Positions 61,809-64,000 of a stretch of DNA of 64,000 nt are shown here, one piece after another. Within the stretch, counting starts at the first letter, position 1, and every line of letters starts with the position of its first letter. Both the position numbers and the translations under genes were made by a program. This stretch comes from Muricoccus pecuniae (GTDB lineage: Bacteria; Pseudomonadota; Alphaproteobacteria; Acetobacterales; Acetobacteraceae): positions 124,001 to 188,000 of the forward strand of contig NZ_JACIJD010000007.1 in NCBI RefSeq assembly GCF_014199205.1, written 5' to 3'. The notes beneath the pieces were generated by a model. It saw only the letters and a list, made by a program, of their open reading frames with translations, was not told where the DNA came from and searched no databases.

Positions 61809-62284
61809 CCACGATGGCTCGTCCCTCCGCCGCGCGCGGCCGCTGGATCCCCTGGATCTTCGTGGGCGGCTTCCTCATCGTGATCGGGGTGAACGGCGTG
61901 CTGATCACCGCCGCCGTCCGCACCTATACCGGCACGACCACGGCCGGCGCCTATGACCGCGGGCGCAGCTACGGCGATGTGCTCGCCGAGGCCGCGCGGC
62001 AGAAGTCGCTGGGATGGACGGCGCGCGCCGCGCGCGATGCGGGCGGGGTGACCCTCTCGGTGCGGCTGCCCGATGGCAGCGCGCTGCCGGCGGACGCCAC
62101 CGTCACCGGCTCTCTCCAGCGCCCGCTGGAGCGTGCCTCCTTCCCGCTTGACTTCAATCCCGCCGCGCCCGGCGCCTGGCGTGCCGAGATCGCCCCGCCC
62201 GCGCCCGGTGCCTGGGAGGCGGTGCTGACGGTCTCGCGCGGCGCCGACCGGCTGGAACTGCGCGAGAGGCTCGTCTTCCCGTGA
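61805..62284 (+). CDS. ccoH: Cytochrome oxidase assembly protein CcoH (FixH)
   Basis: A 159-residue protein with one N-terminal helix (IPWIFVGGFLIVIGVNGVLI) and a periplasmic beta-rich FixH domain, including TTTAGAYDRGRSYGDVLAEA, GWTARAARD and a GAWEAVLTVSRGADR-type end. It is needed for stable cbb3 assembly, probably contacting CcoN and CcoI. ATG overlaps the ccoG stop codon, and its own stop codon overlaps the GTG of ccoI, so G-H-I are translationally coupled. Confidence 0.93.
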   Translation: MTTMARPSAARGRWIPWIFVGGFLIVIGVNGVLITAAVRTYTGTTTAGAYDRGRSYGDVLAEAARQKSLGWTARAARDAGGVTLSVRLPDGSALPADATVTGSLQRPLERASFPLDFNPAAPGAWRAEIAPPAPGAWEAVLTVSRGADRLELRERLVFP

Positions 62285-64000
62285 CCGCACTCCCCTCCCG
62301 CATCGAGGCCGAGGCCCCGCGCGCCTCCGCCACGGCCTGCGTCCATTGCGGCGCGCCCGTGCCGGCCGGCACCCGCTTCTGCTGCGCGGGATGCGAGGGG
62401 GCGGCCGCCCTCATCGCCGGGCTCGGCCTGGACGCCTTCTATCGCCGGCGCGAGGCGGCGGAGGGGGAGATCCGCCCTACGGCCCTGCCGCCCGTCGACT
62501 TCGCCGCCCGCGCGGAGCCGCTGCGCGGCGGCGCGGAGCACCGGCTGGACCTGATGGTCGCGGGGCTGACCTGCGGCGCCTGCGTCTGGCTTGTCGAGCA
62601 GGCCCTGGCGAGCGACCCCGACGTGATCGGCGCCCGCGCCAGCCTCACCGCCCGCCGGCTCACCGTCACCTGGCGCGGCCCGGCCGCGAAGGCGGAGGCG
62701 CTGGCGGGGTTGGTCGCGCGGCTGGGCTTCCAGGTCGCCCCTTGGTCCGCCGCCTGCCTCCGCGCCACCGAGGATGCGGAGGAGCGCGCGCTGATCCGCG
62801 CGCTCGGCATCGCGGCCTTCGGCGCCTCCAACGTGATGATGCTCTCCGTCGCCGTCTGGGTCGGCAGCGACATGGGGGAGGCGACGCGCGGGCTGATGCA
62901 CTGGCTCGCCGCGCTGATCGCCATGCCGGTCGTGCTGGTGGCCGGCATGCCCTTCTACCGCTCCGCCATCGCCGCGCTGCGGGCCGGGCGGGTGAACATG
63001 GACATGGCCGTCTCGCTCGGCGTGCTGGCGACCACGGCGATGAGCCTCTCGGAGGCGCTCCGCAACGGCCCCTTCACCTGGTTCGACGGCGCGACGGCGC
63101 TGCTGGCCCTCCTGCTCGGCGGCCGCGTGCTCGACCGCGCCGCCCGCCGCCGCGCCCGCCAGGCCTGCGCCGAGCTGCTGGCCCTCCAATCCGCGGAGGT
63201 GACGCGGCTGGAGGCGGACGGCACCGCGCACCGCATCGGCTCGGAGCATGTGCGCCCGGGCGACCGGTTGCTCGTCGCGCCGGGCGAGCGGCTCTCGCTG
63301 GACGGCGTGCTGGAGGAGGGCGAGGCGCTGCTCGACACCGCGGCGAGCACGGGCGAGAGCCTGCCCCGCCGCTTCGCCGCAGGCGCCGATCTGCCCGCGG
63401 GCGCGGTGAATCTCGGCGCGGCCCTGGTGCAGCGCGTGACCGCCGCCGCCTCGGAAGGCTCGCTGGCCGCCGTCGCGCGGATGCTGGAGCGGGCCGAGAG
63501 CGCGCGGGGCCGCTACGTCTCGATCGCCGACCGCGCGGCCCGGGTCTACGTGCCCGTCGCGCATGTGGTGGCGCTGGCCACCTTCCTCGGCTGGTGGTTC
63601 GGCATGGGCGTCTCCTGGCAGGCCGCGCTGGTTCCTGCCGTGGCCTCGCTGATCGTCACCTGCCCCTGCGGCCTCGCCATCGCGGTGCCCGCGGTGCAGG
63701 TGGTCGCGGTGGGCGCGCTGTTCCGCCGCGGCGTGCTCGTCGGTTCCCCCACGGCACTGGAGCGCGTGGCGGCCTGCGACGTCGCGGTGCTGGACAAGAC
63801 GGGCACGCTGACCACCGGGCGCCCCGAGCTGCTGCCGGACCCCGCCCGGCCCGCGGGCGCGCTCGAGGCCGCGGCGGCCCTCGCCGCCAGCAGCCGCCAT
63901 CCGCTCTCCCGCGCCCTGGTCGCCGCCTGCCCCGGGGGTGTCACCCCCGCCGGCGAGGTGGAGGAGGTCCCGGGTGCCGGCCTGCGCCGCGGTGCGGAGC
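62281..64000 (+). CDS. ccoI: Copper-transporting P1B-type ATPase CcoI (FixI), cut by window edge
   Basis: The first 573 residues are visible, open to the window end with no stop codon. GTG start overlaps ccoH (GTGA). A Cys-rich N-terminus (CVHCGAPVPAG, RFCCAGCEG) is typical of the FixI group, followed by a metal-binding domain with LTCGACVWLVEQAL. The actuator domain has ASTGES near residue 355. The membrane metal site is TCPCGLAIAVPA (CPC at 461-463), and the phosphorylated Asp505 is in VLDKTGTLTTG. It exports copper for cbb3 assembly rather than for resistance. About 150 C-terminal residues, with the ATP-binding and hinge motifs, lie beyond the window. Confidence 0.95.
   Translation, partial: MTALPSRIEAEAPRASATACVHCGAPVPAGTRFCCAGCEGAAALIAGLGLDAFYRRREAAEGEIRPTALPPVDFAARAEPLRGGAEHRLDLMVAGLTCGACVWLVEQALASDPDVIGARASLTARRLTVTWRGPAAKAEALAGLVARLGFQVAPWSAACLRATEDAEERALIRALGIAAFGASNVMMLSVAVWVGSDMGEATRGLMHWLAALIAMPVVLVAGMPFYRSAIAALRAGRVNMDMAVSLGVLATTAMSLSEALRNGPFTWFDGATALLALLLGGRVLDRAARRRARQACAELLALQSAEVTRLEADGTAHRIGSEHVRPGDRLLVAPGERLSLDGVLEEGEALLDTAASTGESLPRRFAAGADLPAGAVNLGAALVQRVTAAASEGSLAAVARMLERAESARGRYVSIADRAARVYVPVAHVVALATFLGWWFGMGVSWQAALVPAVASLIVTCPCGLAIAVPAVQVVAVGALFRRGVLVGSPTALERVAACDVAVLDKTGTLTTGRPELLPDPARPAGALEAAAALAASSRHPLSRALVAACPGGVTPAGEVEEVPGAGLRRGAE

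Overview
The window is very GC-rich DNA, densely coded on both strands, with alphaproteobacterial gene content. It has hemC-hemD-Mic60-hemY divergent from tsaD-rlmJ-gpsA, a ccoNOQP-GHI cytochrome cbb3 locus behind an FNR/FixK box, a fused fructose PTS, a periplasmic PaoABC-type molybdoenzyme, and several CoA-transferase and acyl-CoA genes. This resembles a Roseomonas-like member of the Acetobacteraceae/Rhodospirillales. The assignment is an inference from gene content, because no rRNA is present.

Layout. 1-5.4 kb: a LysR regulator whose start codon lies inside an inverted repeat, a DUF4126-like membrane protein, a protein with two HARP-like repeats, a class A penicillin-binding protein with a Tat-like leader, and a second LysR. 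5.6-10.8 kb: a NepI-like exporter and the three-subunit PaoABC aldehyde/xanthine oxidoreductase. 11-14.5 kb: divergent cysI and cysG with a palindrome between them, for sulfite reduction and its siroheme cofactor. 14.5-18.3 kb: a minus-strand operon of CoA-transferase, MmgE/PrpD protein and acyl-CoA dehydrogenase. 18.5-22.5 kb: a 1225-residue hybrid sensor kinase overlapping an orphan ParD-type gene that has its own palindromic promoter. 22.6-22.9 kb: a wrecked CoA-transferase gene. 23-33 kb: asparaginase-like protein, peptide-type solute-binding protein, M20 amidohydrolase, small unknown genes, SDR, phosphoribosyltransferase, erythromycin-esterase-like protein, MBL-fold hydrolase and cupin. 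33.7-39 kb: the fructose PTS operon fruB-fruK-fruA. 39-45.1 kb: metallophosphoesterase with lipid kinase, aconitase with a clear terminator, and ccmAB. 45.2-54.7 kb: an alginate-lyase-fold exported protein, gpsA-rlmJ-tsaD, and hemC-hemD-Mic60-hemY. 54.8-56.1 kb: tRNA-Thr(CGU) followed by a 1.25-kb segment bounded by a 17-bp copy of the tRNA 3' end, read as the remnant of an integrated element. 56.2-64 kb: a TauE/SafE-like membrane protein, then ccoNOQP, ccoG, ccoH and ccoI, the last cut by the window edge.

How the genes work together. cysG makes the siroheme that CysI needs. FruA imports fructose as fructose-1-phosphate with phosphate relayed by FruB, and FruK makes fructose-1,6-bisphosphate. 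CcoNOQP is a high-affinity terminal oxidase; CcoG/H/I, and probably the TauE-like protein, supply copper and assembly functions under oxygen control. I found no CRISPR array, insertion sequence or complete defence system. The most unusual structures are the ParD/kinase overlap with its operator, the tRNA-Thr attachment-site duplication, and two enzyme-family proteins missing an expected active-site residue: the asparaginase-like protein and the alginate-lyase-fold protein.
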